A stretch of DNA of 5,699 bases from Bacillota bacterium (GTDB lineage Bacteria > Bacillota > Sulfobacillia > RBS10-35 > JAJYVN01), in contig JAKAUG010000398.1 of assembly GCA_021827805.1 (NCBI GenBank), positions 1 to 5,699 of the forward strand, read 5' to 3'. This document shows positions 1-5,699 of this stretch, piece after piece. Below the pieces are notes generated by a model, which searched no databases, had not been told where the DNA came from, and saw only the letters and a program-made list of their open reading frames with translations. Numbering within the stretch: the stretch's first letter is position 1; every line of letters begins with the position of its first letter. The translations under genes and the position numbers were made by a program.

Positions 1-1
1 C

Positions 2-634
2 CTGGGCCACATCTACTTCGCCGAGGTCGGGGGTGGGCGGCGGCGAGGGATTCCAGGTGGCACGTTCGTGCGCAAGGCAACCGCTGTGGGCGGGGCGGTC
101 CTGGACATCGGCTGTTACTCGTTGGACACCGCCATGTGGGTCCTGGGCGACCCGCGGCCGCTCACCGTCTCCGCATACACGGGCAACCACTTCGGCAGCT
201 CGCCCGAGCGTGCTCGCCTGGCCTCCTGGGACCGGAACATGGACCCCTCCAAGTTCGACGTGGAGGACTTCGGCATGGCCATGGTGCGCCTGGATGGCGA
301 CACCGTGCTCGTGTTCAAGATCTCGTGGGCGATGCACGCCGAAAGTCTGGGGCCAACGCTGTTTCTGGGCACCAAGGCTGGCCTGAACCTGGACGAGATG
401 CGCTTGTACCACGACCTGGCGGACCGCACGGCCTACACGGAGATCAATGCCGGGAACACGGGTTGGAGCGACGCCTTCTTCCGCAAGATCGAGGTGTTCG
501 TGGACGCTGTCCGCAAGGGCGGGCCGGCCCCCATCCCCGGCGCGGAGATGGTCCATGCCACCGCGATCATCGAGGCGATCTACACCTCCGCCGCCGAGGG
601 CCGCGAGGTGCGTATCGAGATCCCGGAGATCTGA
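2..634 (+). CDS. Gfo/Idh/MocA-family oxidoreductase, C-terminal part (5' end cut by window)
   Basis: The frame is open from the left edge to the TGA at 632-634 and gives 210 residues. The GTG at 68 is internal to the protein, because family-like sequence (RRRGIPGGTF, just before it) continues upstream. This family uses NAD(P) to oxidise or reduce sugars, inositols and related compounds in the cytoplasm. What is present is the C-terminal alpha/beta substrate domain. The GGAVLDIGCYSLD segment at about 95-133 matches the family's conserved D-x-G-x-x-x-x-D/H catalytic-helix motif. The end (IPGAEMVHATAIIEAIYTSA, then a REVRI strand) is the usual C-terminal helix. Typical members are about 330-380 residues, so the Rossmann NAD-binding domain and the EKP motif lie outside the window. 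The substrate cannot be predicted. It converges on the operon to its right and shows no sign of sharing its function. The family call is firm. Confidence 0.88.
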   Translation: MGHIYFAEVGGGRRRGIPGGTFVRKATAVGGAVLDIGCYSLDTAMWVLGDPRPLTVSAYTGNHFGSSPERARLASWDRNMDPSKFDVEDFGMAMVRLDGDTVLVFKISWAMHAESLGPTLFLGTKAGLNLDEMRLYHDLADRTAYTEINAGNTGWSDAFFRKIEVFVDAVRKGGPAPIPGAEMVHATAIIEAIYTSAAEGREVRIEIPEI

Positions 635-638
635 GCCG

Positions 639-685
639 AGGTGAGGCGGGCGGGGGGCCCCTGGGCCCCCGCCCGCAGCTCACCT
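639..685. terminator. GC-rich hairpin between convergent genes, probable bidirectional terminator
   Basis: AGGTGAG (639-645) pairs with CTCACCT (679-685). Inside it, GCGGGCGGGGG (646-656) pairs with CCCCCGCCCGC (666-676), followed by a short CC/GG near the apex. That is about 20 base pairs, with a two-base AG bulge at 677-678 and one unpaired G at 657. It begins 4 bases after the oxidoreductase stop and covers the stop codon of namZ (680-682), where a terminator serving both converging transcripts would lie. No run of T follows on either strand, so it is not a classical intrinsic terminator. It may work by hairpin strength alone, or it may protect 3' ends. Confidence 0.6.
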
Positions 686-1831
686 ACCGGATGGGTAGAG
701 CCGAGGCGCGGACCCCTTTTCAAACGCCTGGGCCTGTTGCCGCCAATCCTCAAGGAGCGTCGGCAGATCCTCCCCGGCATCCAGATCCCTCCGCAGACGG
801 GCCGAGCCGGACAGCCGATCCACCCAATGCACCCCGCCATGCGCCAACCACCGGAACTCGGAGTGGTGGCACACCAGGGACAGCAGGAGAACGGCCGCAT
901 CGAGGGCCGCGTCCGCCTCACGGCGCACGCGCGGCTCCAGATCGAAGAACACCCCCTGGCACACCTGGCCGGCATGCTTGGAGGCAGTGGGCACGAACCA
1001 GACCGGGCGGGCCCGCACGGCGCGGGGAAGCCGCTCGCGCAGGGCGGCGGCCAGCGCGGGGCCGTCCAGCCACGGCGCGCCCACCTGGCGGAAGGGATAG
1101 GCGGTGCCGCGCCCCTCGGAGAGGTTGGTACCCTCCACCAGACACATCCCGGGATACAGCTCCGCCATCTCCGGGCCGCTGCTGTTCGGGGAGGGCGGGA
1201 CCCACGGCCGCCCCCAGCGCGCAAAGGGCTCCCCCTGCCACCCCTGGACGGGCAGGACCCGCACCGCGCCCGCGGTCAGGCGCTCCTCCTGGGCCAGGAC
1301 GAGCGCCAGTTCCCCGATCGTCCGTCCGTGGCGCACGGGCACGGGGAAGGCCCCGACCAGGGAGCCCAGGCCCGGCTCCACGCCCACCGGCCCGGCAACG
1401 GCGGCGCCGAGCGGATTCGGCCGGTCCAAGATCCAAACCGGCACGCCGAGACGGACCACCCGCAGGATGAGCGAGCGCATCGTGCCGGGGTAGGTGTAGT
1501 AACGGCAGCCGATGTCCTGCAGATCCACCAGGACCGCATCCACCCCGGCGAGCGCCTGCTGGTCCCACTCCCGGCCATAGAGGCTTGTGACGGGCAGACC
1601 CGTGGCCGCATCCGTGCCGTGCGCCACCGCTTCCCCGGCGGGATGCTCTCCGCGCAGGCCATGCTCCGCCGCCAGAAGTCGCACCAGTCGGATCTCCTTG
1701 TGGCGCGCCAGCACATCCACCGCGCTCTCGCCCCGTCGGTCCACACTGGCGGGACCCGCCAACAGGGCCACCCGCGCCCGGCGCAGATCCGCCGGGATCT
1801 CGCGGGCCAGACGTTCGAGTCCAGGACGCAA
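680..1831 (-). CDS. namZ: NamZ, exo-beta-N-acetylmuramidase (DUF1343, GH171), no signal peptide
   Basis: The protein has 383 residues and spans the whole DUF1343 family. Enzymes of this family remove MurNAc from the non-reducing end of peptidoglycan fragments. Conserved blocks appear in order: AAEHGLRG (54-61), TGLPVTSLYG (77-86), DLQDIGCRYYTY (103-114), LDRPNPLG (135-142), HGRTIGELA (168-176), PWVPPSPN (209-216), EGTNLSEGRGTAYPF (233-247), GAPW (251-254) and a C-terminal F..G.A.RLYP. The frame is open further upstream to 1930, but that stretch overlaps the preceding kinase gene and looks unlike the family. I chose the TTG at 1831 because AGAGGGGG lies 9 bases before it and the family sequence (LRPGLERL) starts there. 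With this start there is no signal peptide or lipobox, which suggests a cytoplasmic enzyme. It is the last gene of the operon, 22 bases after the kinase, and would supply MurNAc to the kinase and MurQ. Family is certain; the exact start is likely. Confidence 0.9.
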   Translation of the reverse strand: MRPGLERLAREIPADLRRARVALLAGPASVDRRGESAVDVLARHKEIRLVRLLAAEHGLRGEHPAGEAVAHGTDAATGLPVTSLYGREWDQQALAGVDAVLVDLQDIGCRYYTYPGTMRSLILRVVRLGVPVWILDRPNPLGAAVAGPVGVEPGLGSLVGAFPVPVRHGRTIGELALVLAQEERLTAGAVRVLPVQGWQGEPFARWGRPWVPPSPNSSGPEMAELYPGMCLVEGTNLSEGRGTAYPFRQVGAPWLDGPALAAALRERLPRAVRARPVWFVPTASKHAGQVCQGVFFDLEPRVRREADAALDAAVLLLSLVCHHSEFRWLAHGGVHWVDRLSGSARLRRDLDAGEDLPTLLEDWRQQAQAFEKGSAPRLYPSGR

Positions 1832-1840
1832 GGCATGATG

Positions 1841-1848
1841 CCCCCTCT
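1841..1848 (-). promoter_or_regulatory. Shine-Dalgarno sequence of namZ
   Basis: On the minus strand this reads AGAGGGGG, in the 22-base gap between the kinase stop (1856-1854) and the TTG at 1831-1829, with 9 bases before the start. It is the main reason for preferring the TTG start over longer readings in the same frame. Confidence 0.65.
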
Positions 1849-1853
1849 GCTCG

Positions 1854-2852
1854 CTACATCGGTGCCTCGGCGGCCAGCCCAGCACGCAGGGTCCGCGCGG
1901 CCGAAGGCTCCAGGCCCAGGCACACCGCACCCGCCACCGGAGGCAGGCGAAGCGGCGTCAGCGCGTCCGCGAGGGCAACCGGCAGTTTGCTCCGCAAGGC
2001 GCGCTCCAGGACCCCGCCGGAGCAGGCGTCGGCCCTCCAGAGCCCTCCGGCCAGGGCCGAGGGAACCTCGGGGCCGACGCCTGAGCGGTGGCGCGCCACC
2101 AGCAGGAGTTCGGCCAGAGCCGTCGCCGCCTGGGCAACCAGGTCCGTGGCCGCCGGGTCCCCTGCCTGCGCCTGGGCCAGCACCAGCGGAGCGAGCCCGG
2201 CCACCCGGGCCGGCTCGGTCCAGAGACGCTGCGCCGCCCAGGCGAGGTCGGAGGGGCTGGCGAGGCCGAGCGCCCCGAGCAGCGCGGGGGCCAGGGTGTG
2301 GGACTCGGGTGGGCGCCCGTCCCCGGAGCGGAGCACCGCGCCAAGCGCCCGCCAGCCCAGCCAGAAGCCGCTGCCCTCATCCCCGAGGTAGCGCCCCCAT
2401 CCCCCGACGCGTACGAACGGCGCCGAGGCGCCGCACGCGACGGCCACACTGCCGGTACTCGCCAGCAGCACCGCCGCCGGCTCTCCCGGGTCGGCAGCCG
2501 CCGCCAGCACGACCTCCAGATCCGTCACGACCGTCAGGGCGGTGACGTGCCAACCGCCGGAGGCCAGGACGCGGCCCAGCGCCCGTCGGGCCCGCCGCCG
2601 CCCCTGCTCGGCGGCAGCCCCCGCGAACCCGGCCACCACGCGCACCCCGCCCCGTGGCGGACCTTGAAGGTTCTGTCCGAGTTCCGCGAGCATTCCCCCC
2701 AGGGACGCTGCCAGGGTCGTGGGGGCCAGCGCGGCCTGGGCCGGACCTCCCTCCGCCCGGCCCAGGACGACCCCTGCCGCCGAGACCAGGAGCGCCCGGC
2801 AGCCGCTGCCCCCCGCGTCCACACCCAGCACAGGGGAGGGCGATCCGCTCAC
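1854..2852 (-). CDS. BadF/BadG/BcrA/BcrD-type ATPase, probable amino-sugar kinase (MurK-like)
   Basis: The protein has 332 residues and belongs to the ASKHA-fold BadF/BadG family, which includes eukaryotic-type GlcNAc kinase and the bacterial MurNAc/GlcNAc kinase MurK. Visible parts are phosphate-1 loop GVDAGGSGCRALL (10-22), a TDLEVVLAAA segment (110-119) with the Asp expected for the catalytic base, phosphate-2 region STGSVAVA (132-139), the signature GGWGRYLGDEGSGFWLGWRAL region (150-170) and an adenosine-motif-like ALAGGLWR (266-273). Two loops depart from the usual pattern: DAGGSG replaces DGGGTK, and STGS replaces GTGS. The GTG start overlaps the murQ stop as GTGA, with GAGG a few bases before it, so translation is probably coupled. 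Between MurQ and NamZ the likely reaction is ATP-dependent phosphorylation of MurNAc, and perhaps GlcNAc, at the 6-hydroxyl. The family is certain; the substrate is inferred from neighbours. A benzoyl-CoA reductase activator role is unlikely here. Confidence 0.85.
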   Translation of the reverse strand: MSGSPSPVLGVDAGGSGCRALLVSAAGVVLGRAEGGPAQAALAPTTLAASLGGMLAELGQNLQGPPRGGVRVVAGFAGAAAEQGRRRARRALGRVLASGGWHVTALTVVTDLEVVLAAAADPGEPAAVLLASTGSVAVACGASAPFVRVGGWGRYLGDEGSGFWLGWRALGAVLRSGDGRPPESHTLAPALLGALGLASPSDLAWAAQRLWTEPARVAGLAPLVLAQAQAGDPAATDLVAQAATALAELLLVARHRSGVGPEVPSALAGGLWRADACSGGVLERALRSKLPVALADALTPLRLPPVAGAVCLGLEPSAARTLRAGLAAEAPM

Positions 2853-3763
2853 CGGGCCTCGGCCAGCGCCCGGCGCAGATTCCCGGCGCAGCGCGCAAGG
2901 AGGTCGCCGGCCTCCCCCGGCCCCAGACCCCGCGCCGCCACAACCACCGCCGTCTTCACCCGCCAGTGGGACGCCTCCAGGGCGTCCGCGGCCCGCTCCT
3001 CGCTCACCACCGCCAGGTCGCGCACGGTCACCACCGCGCGTCGCCGCACCTTGGCGTTGGTCGGCAGGAAGTCCACCATCCTTTGCCCGTACACGTGCCC
3101 GGCGCCCACCATCAGGGCGGTGGTGAACAGGTCCAGGGCCACCTTCTGAGCGCTGCCGGCGAGCATGCGCGTGGAGCCGGCCACCGGTTCCGCGCCTGTG
3201 CGAAGCGTCACGGCCAGATCCGCCTCCCGCAGCAGGGCCGAACCGGCCGCGTTGGCCATGCCGATACCGAGCGCCCCGGCGGACCGGCCGCGGGCCAGGG
3301 CCGCACGCACAAAGGGCGCCCCTCCACTCGCCGAGATGGCGAACACCACGTCCGTGGGACCAGGCTCAAGGGCCGCCATGGCCTCCTCTCCGGCCGCGGC
3401 GTCGTCCTCGGCGCCCTCGACAGCTCGCACCATGGCGCTCGCTCCCCCGGCCATCAGCGCCACCACGCGATCCGCCGGTGTCCCGAAGGTGGGGGGGCAT
3501 TCCGCCGCCTGCAGTTGGGCCATACGCCCGCTGGTTCCCGCGCCCACGAGCAGCAGGCGTCCGCCCGCCGCCCAGCGCGGCGCCGCGGCGGCGAGGGCCT
3601 GCTCCAGGGCGGGCAGGGCGCCCTGCACGGCCTGATCCACCGCCCGGTAAGCACCGGCAAGACGGGCCAGCAGTTCCCCGGGCCCCAGCAGGTCCAGATC
3701 CCCTGCCTCGGTCGATACGCCCTCGGTCTCCGGCCCCCTCATCGTCCCCGTCTCGCCACCCAT
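2849..3763 (-). CDS. murQ: MurQ, N-acetylmuramic acid 6-phosphate etherase
   Basis: The enzyme splits the lactyl ether of MurNAc-6-phosphate to give GlcNAc-6-phosphate and D-lactate in the cytoplasm. The 304-residue product matches the usual length of about 300. It shows the SIS-domain sugar-phosphate site GAGTSGR (74-80), AECPPTFG (87-94), VEGAEDD (115-121), ISASGGAPFV (143-152), GSTRMLAGSAQK (196-207) and YGQRMVDFLPTNAKV (225-239). Glu88 and Glu119 align with the catalytic Glu83 and Glu114 of the E. coli enzyme. The ATG at 3763 has GAAGG six bases upstream; a second ATG at 3742 would remove seven residues. The open frame runs far upstream into the FemAB-like gene, but that part is antisense-like shadow. 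It follows the FemAB-like gene by 17 bases and overlaps the kinase start as GTGA. Identification is secure. Confidence 0.95.
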   Translation of the reverse strand: MGGETGTMRGPETEGVSTEAGDLDLLGPGELLARLAGAYRAVDQAVQGALPALEQALAAAAPRWAAGGRLLLVGAGTSGRMAQLQAAECPPTFGTPADRVVALMAGGASAMVRAVEGAEDDAAAGEEAMAALEPGPTDVVFAISASGGAPFVRAALARGRSAGALGIGMANAAGSALLREADLAVTLRTGAEPVAGSTRMLAGSAQKVALDLFTTALMVGAGHVYGQRMVDFLPTNAKVRRRAVVTVRDLAVVSEERAADALEASHWRVKTAVVVAARGLGPGEAGDLLARCAGNLRRALAEAR

Positions 3764-3780
3764 CGGCGACCTTCGCCCCC

Positions 3781-4842
3781 CTATTCCGCCGGCTGGCCCT
3801 GGCCCGGCCGCCGGCCGCGCAGGCGCCCCACGAGGCGCCGCGCCACGGGCACGCCATGCTCCGCCAGCCAATACGCCCCCGGCCGCAGCACCAGATCCCA
3901 CTCCCCGCTCAGTTCCACCAAGGCCGCCCCAAAGCCCTTCTTGAAGCGGTACAGACCATACAGCGGCGCCTCCGGCCGCAGGTCCCCGGAGACCCCGCGG
4001 AAGTCGTAGACGCGGCAGCCGGCCGCCAGGCTGCGGCGGATGGCCTCCCACTGCACGGCGTGCGGCGCCATCAGCTCCCGCCTGCGGTTGGAGCTGGCCC
4101 CGTACAGGTACCACGCGTACGCGCCCACCTGGAAGATGATGGCCCCCGCCAGGAGCTCGCCGTCGGCCTCGGCCAGCAGCAGCCATCCCAGGCCGCCTGA
4201 GAGGCAGTGCCGCCACATGCCTTGGAAATACGTGGCGCCGCGGATCCCGAAGCCGTCGCGCTCGGCCGTCTCGCGCAGGACGGCGTAAAAGGCCGCGATG
4301 TCCTCCGGCCCGCCGGCCCGCACCCGCACGCCGCGGCGCTCGGCCAGGCGGATGTGGTAGCGGGTCTTGGGGTGCATGGCCGCCAGCAGCTCCTCCTCGC
4401 CGCGTCCCTCCAGGGACAGCTGCATGTGGAAGTGGGGCTGCACCCCCTCGAAGGCCGGACCGGTCTCGAGCCTCCGCCAACCGTCCGCCGCAAGGGCCTT
4501 GGCGCAGGCCGGCTGGGCCAGCGGCACCCCGGGGTCCACCTTGAGCGCCACGGCGCGCCGCTCCCGGGCCAGGGCACGCAACCGCTCCAGCGCCAGGCCG
4601 ACCGCGCGCGGATCCGACCAATCGAGGATCGGCCCTCGCGGCGCATACAGAAGCGGTCCCAGCCCGGGCAGTTGGCGTTCCAGGACGGAGGCAGCCGCCA
4701 GCGGCCGGCCCTCGGGACCGGCGATCAGCAGGCGATGGGGAACCCATCCGGTCTCTCGCTTGAGCTCACCCCAGGCCCAGGTCTGAAGGAACTCCGGCTG
4801 CCGCGACCCAGCCACAAACGCGTCGAACGCCGCTTGGGTCAC
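3781..4842 (-). CDS. FemAB/FemX-family peptidoglycan aminoacyltransferase
   Basis: This 353-residue protein belongs to the FemABX family, which transfers an amino acid from aminoacyl-tRNA to the stem peptide of a peptidoglycan precursor (lipid II or UDP-MurNAc-pentapeptide) at the inner face of the membrane. It has two GNAT-like halves. Family landmarks are FLQTWAWGELK (18-28), MHPKTRYHIRLAERRGV (156-172), WYLYGASSNRRR (244-255), YDFRGVSG (279-286) and PLYGLYRFKKGFG (293-305). There is no coiled-coil insertion, so the build is closer to the compact FemX type than to FemA. The tail is basic (RRLVGRLRGRR). The GTG at 4842 is the first conventional start in the conserved region, but a strong purine tract lies 20 bases upstream and is better placed for a CTG at 4854. 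It is the first gene of the operon. The amino acid transferred cannot be told from sequence, so no gene symbol is given. Confidence 0.88.
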   Translation of the reverse strand: MTQAAFDAFVAGSRQPEFLQTWAWGELKRETGWVPHRLLIAGPEGRPLAAASVLERQLPGLGPLLYAPRGPILDWSDPRAVGLALERLRALARERRAVALKVDPGVPLAQPACAKALAADGWRRLETGPAFEGVQPHFHMQLSLEGRGEEELLAAMHPKTRYHIRLAERRGVRVRAGGPEDIAAFYAVLRETAERDGFGIRGATYFQGMWRHCLSGGLGWLLLAEADGELLAGAIIFQVGAYAWYLYGASSNRRRELMAPHAVQWEAIRRSLAAGCRVYDFRGVSGDLRPEAPLYGLYRFKKGFGAALVELSGEWDLVLRPGAYWLAEHGVPVARRLVGRLRGRRPGQGQPAE

Positions 4843-4862
4843 GTCCCGAGTCAGGTCGCGCG

Positions 4863-4872
4863 CCTCCCCCCT
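4863..4872 (-). promoter_or_regulatory. Purine-rich Shine-Dalgarno candidate upstream of the FemAB-like gene
   Basis: On the minus strand this reads AGGGGGGAGG. It is 20 bases from the GTG at 4842, too far for normal spacing, but 8 bases from an in-frame CTG at 4854-4852. That would add four residues (M/L-T-R-D) to the N-terminus. Either a rare CTG start is used or the tract is incidental. Confidence 0.35.
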
Positions 4873-4891
4873 GCGCCTCCGTGATCCAGGC

Positions 4892-4915
4892 GCCCTCCCC
4901 CTTCGGGGTCAGGGC
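4892..4915 (-). other. Small hairpin in the operon leader
   Basis: Read on the minus strand, GCCCT pairs with AGGGC on the outside and CCCC with GGGG on the inside, around a GAA loop, with a small internal loop between the two helices. It lies about 50 bases before the GTG start of the FemAB-like gene. No T-tract follows, so it is not an obvious attenuator. In DNA this rich in G and C, short hairpins arise by chance. Confidence 0.3.
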
Positions 4916-5195
4916 GGCCGTTCCTCGCGCAGCATGCGCAGGAATGCAACCCTGCACGGGACCAGGGAGAACGTGCATGCCACAGCCACGAACCGGCCAG
5001 ACATCGCCCCGTACCCGGCTTCCCGTGCCTCTTCCACCACAGCCCTCCCCGCTACCCCCTCGCCCCAGGCGCCCCATATCACCGGATGCCCTGTTGGCCT
5101 GGGCGGCGCGCCTGCCCGGGTTGCGCGTTGAGTGGAGCCCGGTCCGCAGCGGGGGCGCCCGCTACACTCCGGCGGCTTCGGGCAGGTGCGCGGCG

Positions 5196-5531
5196 GTGGT
5201 CGCCGGAGTGGACACTGCGGAGGCAGAGGCGGCCCTGCGCAGCACGGTGCACGGCGCGGGCCGCATCCTGTCGCGCACGGCGGCCAAAGGCAAGCACCGC
5301 AAGGGCCGCGAGAAGGTGAAGGGCCTCGTCACCCGTCAGGACATGGCCGAGGCCACCAACCGCTTCGGCGTGCTCGTGCGCGGCGGGGACGTGGACGAGG
5401 CCCCGCAGGTCTACCGCCCGCTGAAGCCGGTGCTGCAGGCGCACGCCGGGTCGCTGGGGGTCGTGCGGCGCTTGCGGCCGGTGGGCGTCGTGATGGCCGG
5501 GGCGGATGTGCGGGACCCGTACAAGGATTGA
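5196..5531 (+). pseudogene. rtcB: RtcB-family RNA ligase, C-terminal fragment (5' truncated)
   Basis: RtcB joins RNA 2',3'-cyclic-phosphate or 3'-phosphate ends to 5'-OH ends, using GTP and manganese. Only the last roughly 110 residues of a normally 380-480 residue protein are recognisable: AGVDTAEAEAALRSTVHGAGR, an LSR just after it, APQVYRPLKPVLQAHAG, a VVRRLRPVGVVMAG strand and a DPYKD terminus, typical of one bacterial RtcB branch. The His at 5250-5252 in VHGAGR corresponds to the guanylylated histidine (His337 in E. coli). The part carrying the Cys/His/Asp manganese ligands is missing. The frame is open back beyond 4881, but that sequence does not resemble RtcB, and I found no RtcB-like sequence in the other plus frames from 4881 to 5200. 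The start at the GTG at 5196 is nominal and marks where similarity begins. A decayed gene is most likely; an assembly join or a short stand-alone protein is possible. Confidence 0.7.
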
Positions 5532-5542
5532 GCGCGGGGCGG

Positions 5543-5574
5543 CCCCTGCGCGGCGGGCGCTCTTCCTCCAGGGG
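5543..5574 (+). terminator. Weak hairpin after the RtcB fragment, possible terminator
   Basis: CCCCTG (5543-5548) can pair with CAGGGG (5569-5574), starting 11 bases after the stop codon. An alternative smaller hairpin, GCGC with GCGC (5548-5551 and 5557-5560), is followed by the pyrimidine stretch TCTTCCTCC. Neither has a proper T-run. The rest of the segment to the right edge holds no gene I can support. Confidence 0.25.
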
Positions 5575-5699
5575 AGCCGTCAGGGACCGGCCGCAGGGCC
5601 CCCTCGGCCCGGAAACCCGTTGACACCGCGCTCCGTGGAGGCGTCCGCAGGCCCGCGCCGGATTGGCCACTGCCCTTCCGGGGGGCACCCGTTGGCATA

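Larger units (their letters stand above)
4843..5195. other. Region without a convincing gene; leader of the minus-strand operon
   Basis: About 350 bases separate the operon from the RtcB fragment. Open frames exist on both strands, but their translations are rich in Pro, Arg, Ala and Gly and match no family I recognise. Any promoter and 5' leader of the operon should lie here, yet I see no confident -35/-10 pair on the minus strand. I do see a purine tract at 4863-4872 and a small hairpin at 4892-4915. The stretch from about 5082 to 5195 is in frame with the RtcB fragment and looks moderately coding-like (ISPDALLAWAARLPGL), but it does not resemble RtcB. Confidence 0.5.

Noticed and set aside
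641..2545. Long plus-strand open frame opposite namZ and the kinase
   Set aside because: It is a Pro/Arg/Gly/His-rich antisense shadow of two clearly recognised minus-strand genes.
3764..4747. Long N-terminal extension of MurQ
   Set aside because: It lies entirely over the FemAB-like gene in another frame, has low-complexity Ala/Gly/Arg/Pro composition, and MurQ is full length from 3763.
4843..5000. T-box or other riboswitch in the operon leader
   Set aside because: I looked for a conserved T-box core (GGGTGGNACCGCG-like) and a terminator with a T-run and found neither; only short GC hairpins are present.
4766..5077. Minus-strand open frame of 103 residues in the operon leader
   Set aside because: It overlaps the start of the FemAB-like gene, is glycine-rich without recognisable domains, and has no clear ribosome site that I could identify.
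4881..5195. Long open frame upstream of the RtcB fragment as the real N-terminus of that gene
   Set aside because: The first 60 or so residues are a Pro/Arg-rich string without family resemblance, as expected from chance open frames in GC-rich DNA.
5620..5648. TTGACA at 5620-5625 as the -35 box of a plus-strand promoter
   Set aside because: The bases 17 downstream (GTCCGC) bear no resemblance to a -10 box, and nearby spacings give none either.

Overview
This is a very GC-rich window (mostly about 70% G+C by eye, with G or C in most third codon positions). It carries a four-gene minus-strand operon for cell-wall sugar recycling, flanked by two incomplete plus-strand genes. The organism cannot be named from this sequence. 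A FemAB-type peptidoglycan aminoacyltransferase next to murQ, a BadF-type sugar kinase and namZ would fit a high-GC Gram-positive-like lineage, for example a high-GC Bacillota clade. That is a low-confidence inference.

Layout. Positions 2-634 (+) hold the C-terminal 210 residues of a Gfo/Idh/MocA-family oxidoreductase whose NAD(P)-binding half lies off the left edge. It converges on the operon, and a long GC-rich hairpin (639-685) fills the 45-base gap. The operon reads right to left: a FemAB/FemX-like transferase (4842-3781), MurQ etherase (3763-2849), a BadF/BadG-type kinase resembling MurK (2852-1854) and the exo-muramidase NamZ/DUF1343 (1831-680). Spacing is tight: 17 bases, a GTGA stop/start overlap, then 22 bases containing a Shine-Dalgarno sequence. 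About 350 bases without a convincing gene follow upstream of the operon. Next comes a 5'-truncated RtcB RNA-ligase fragment (about 5196-5531, +), then 168 bases with no recognised gene.

How the genes fit together. NamZ enzymes release MurNAc from the non-reducing ends of peptidoglycan fragments. A MurK-type kinase makes MurNAc-6-phosphate. MurQ converts this to GlcNAc-6-phosphate and D-lactate. Three adjacent genes therefore encode a complete route from disaccharide to GlcNAc-6-P that does not need a PTS phosphorylation step. NamZ here has no visible signal peptide, which suggests the whole route is cytoplasmic. The first gene, a peptidoglycan cross-bridge-type transferase, belongs to wall synthesis rather than salvage, so the operon joins the two processes.

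The main points for a second look are this recycling-plus-FemX operon, the apparently leaderless NamZ with a TTG start, the RtcB remnant that keeps the guanylylated histidine but lacks the metal-binding part, and the strong hairpin without a T-tract between the convergent genes.
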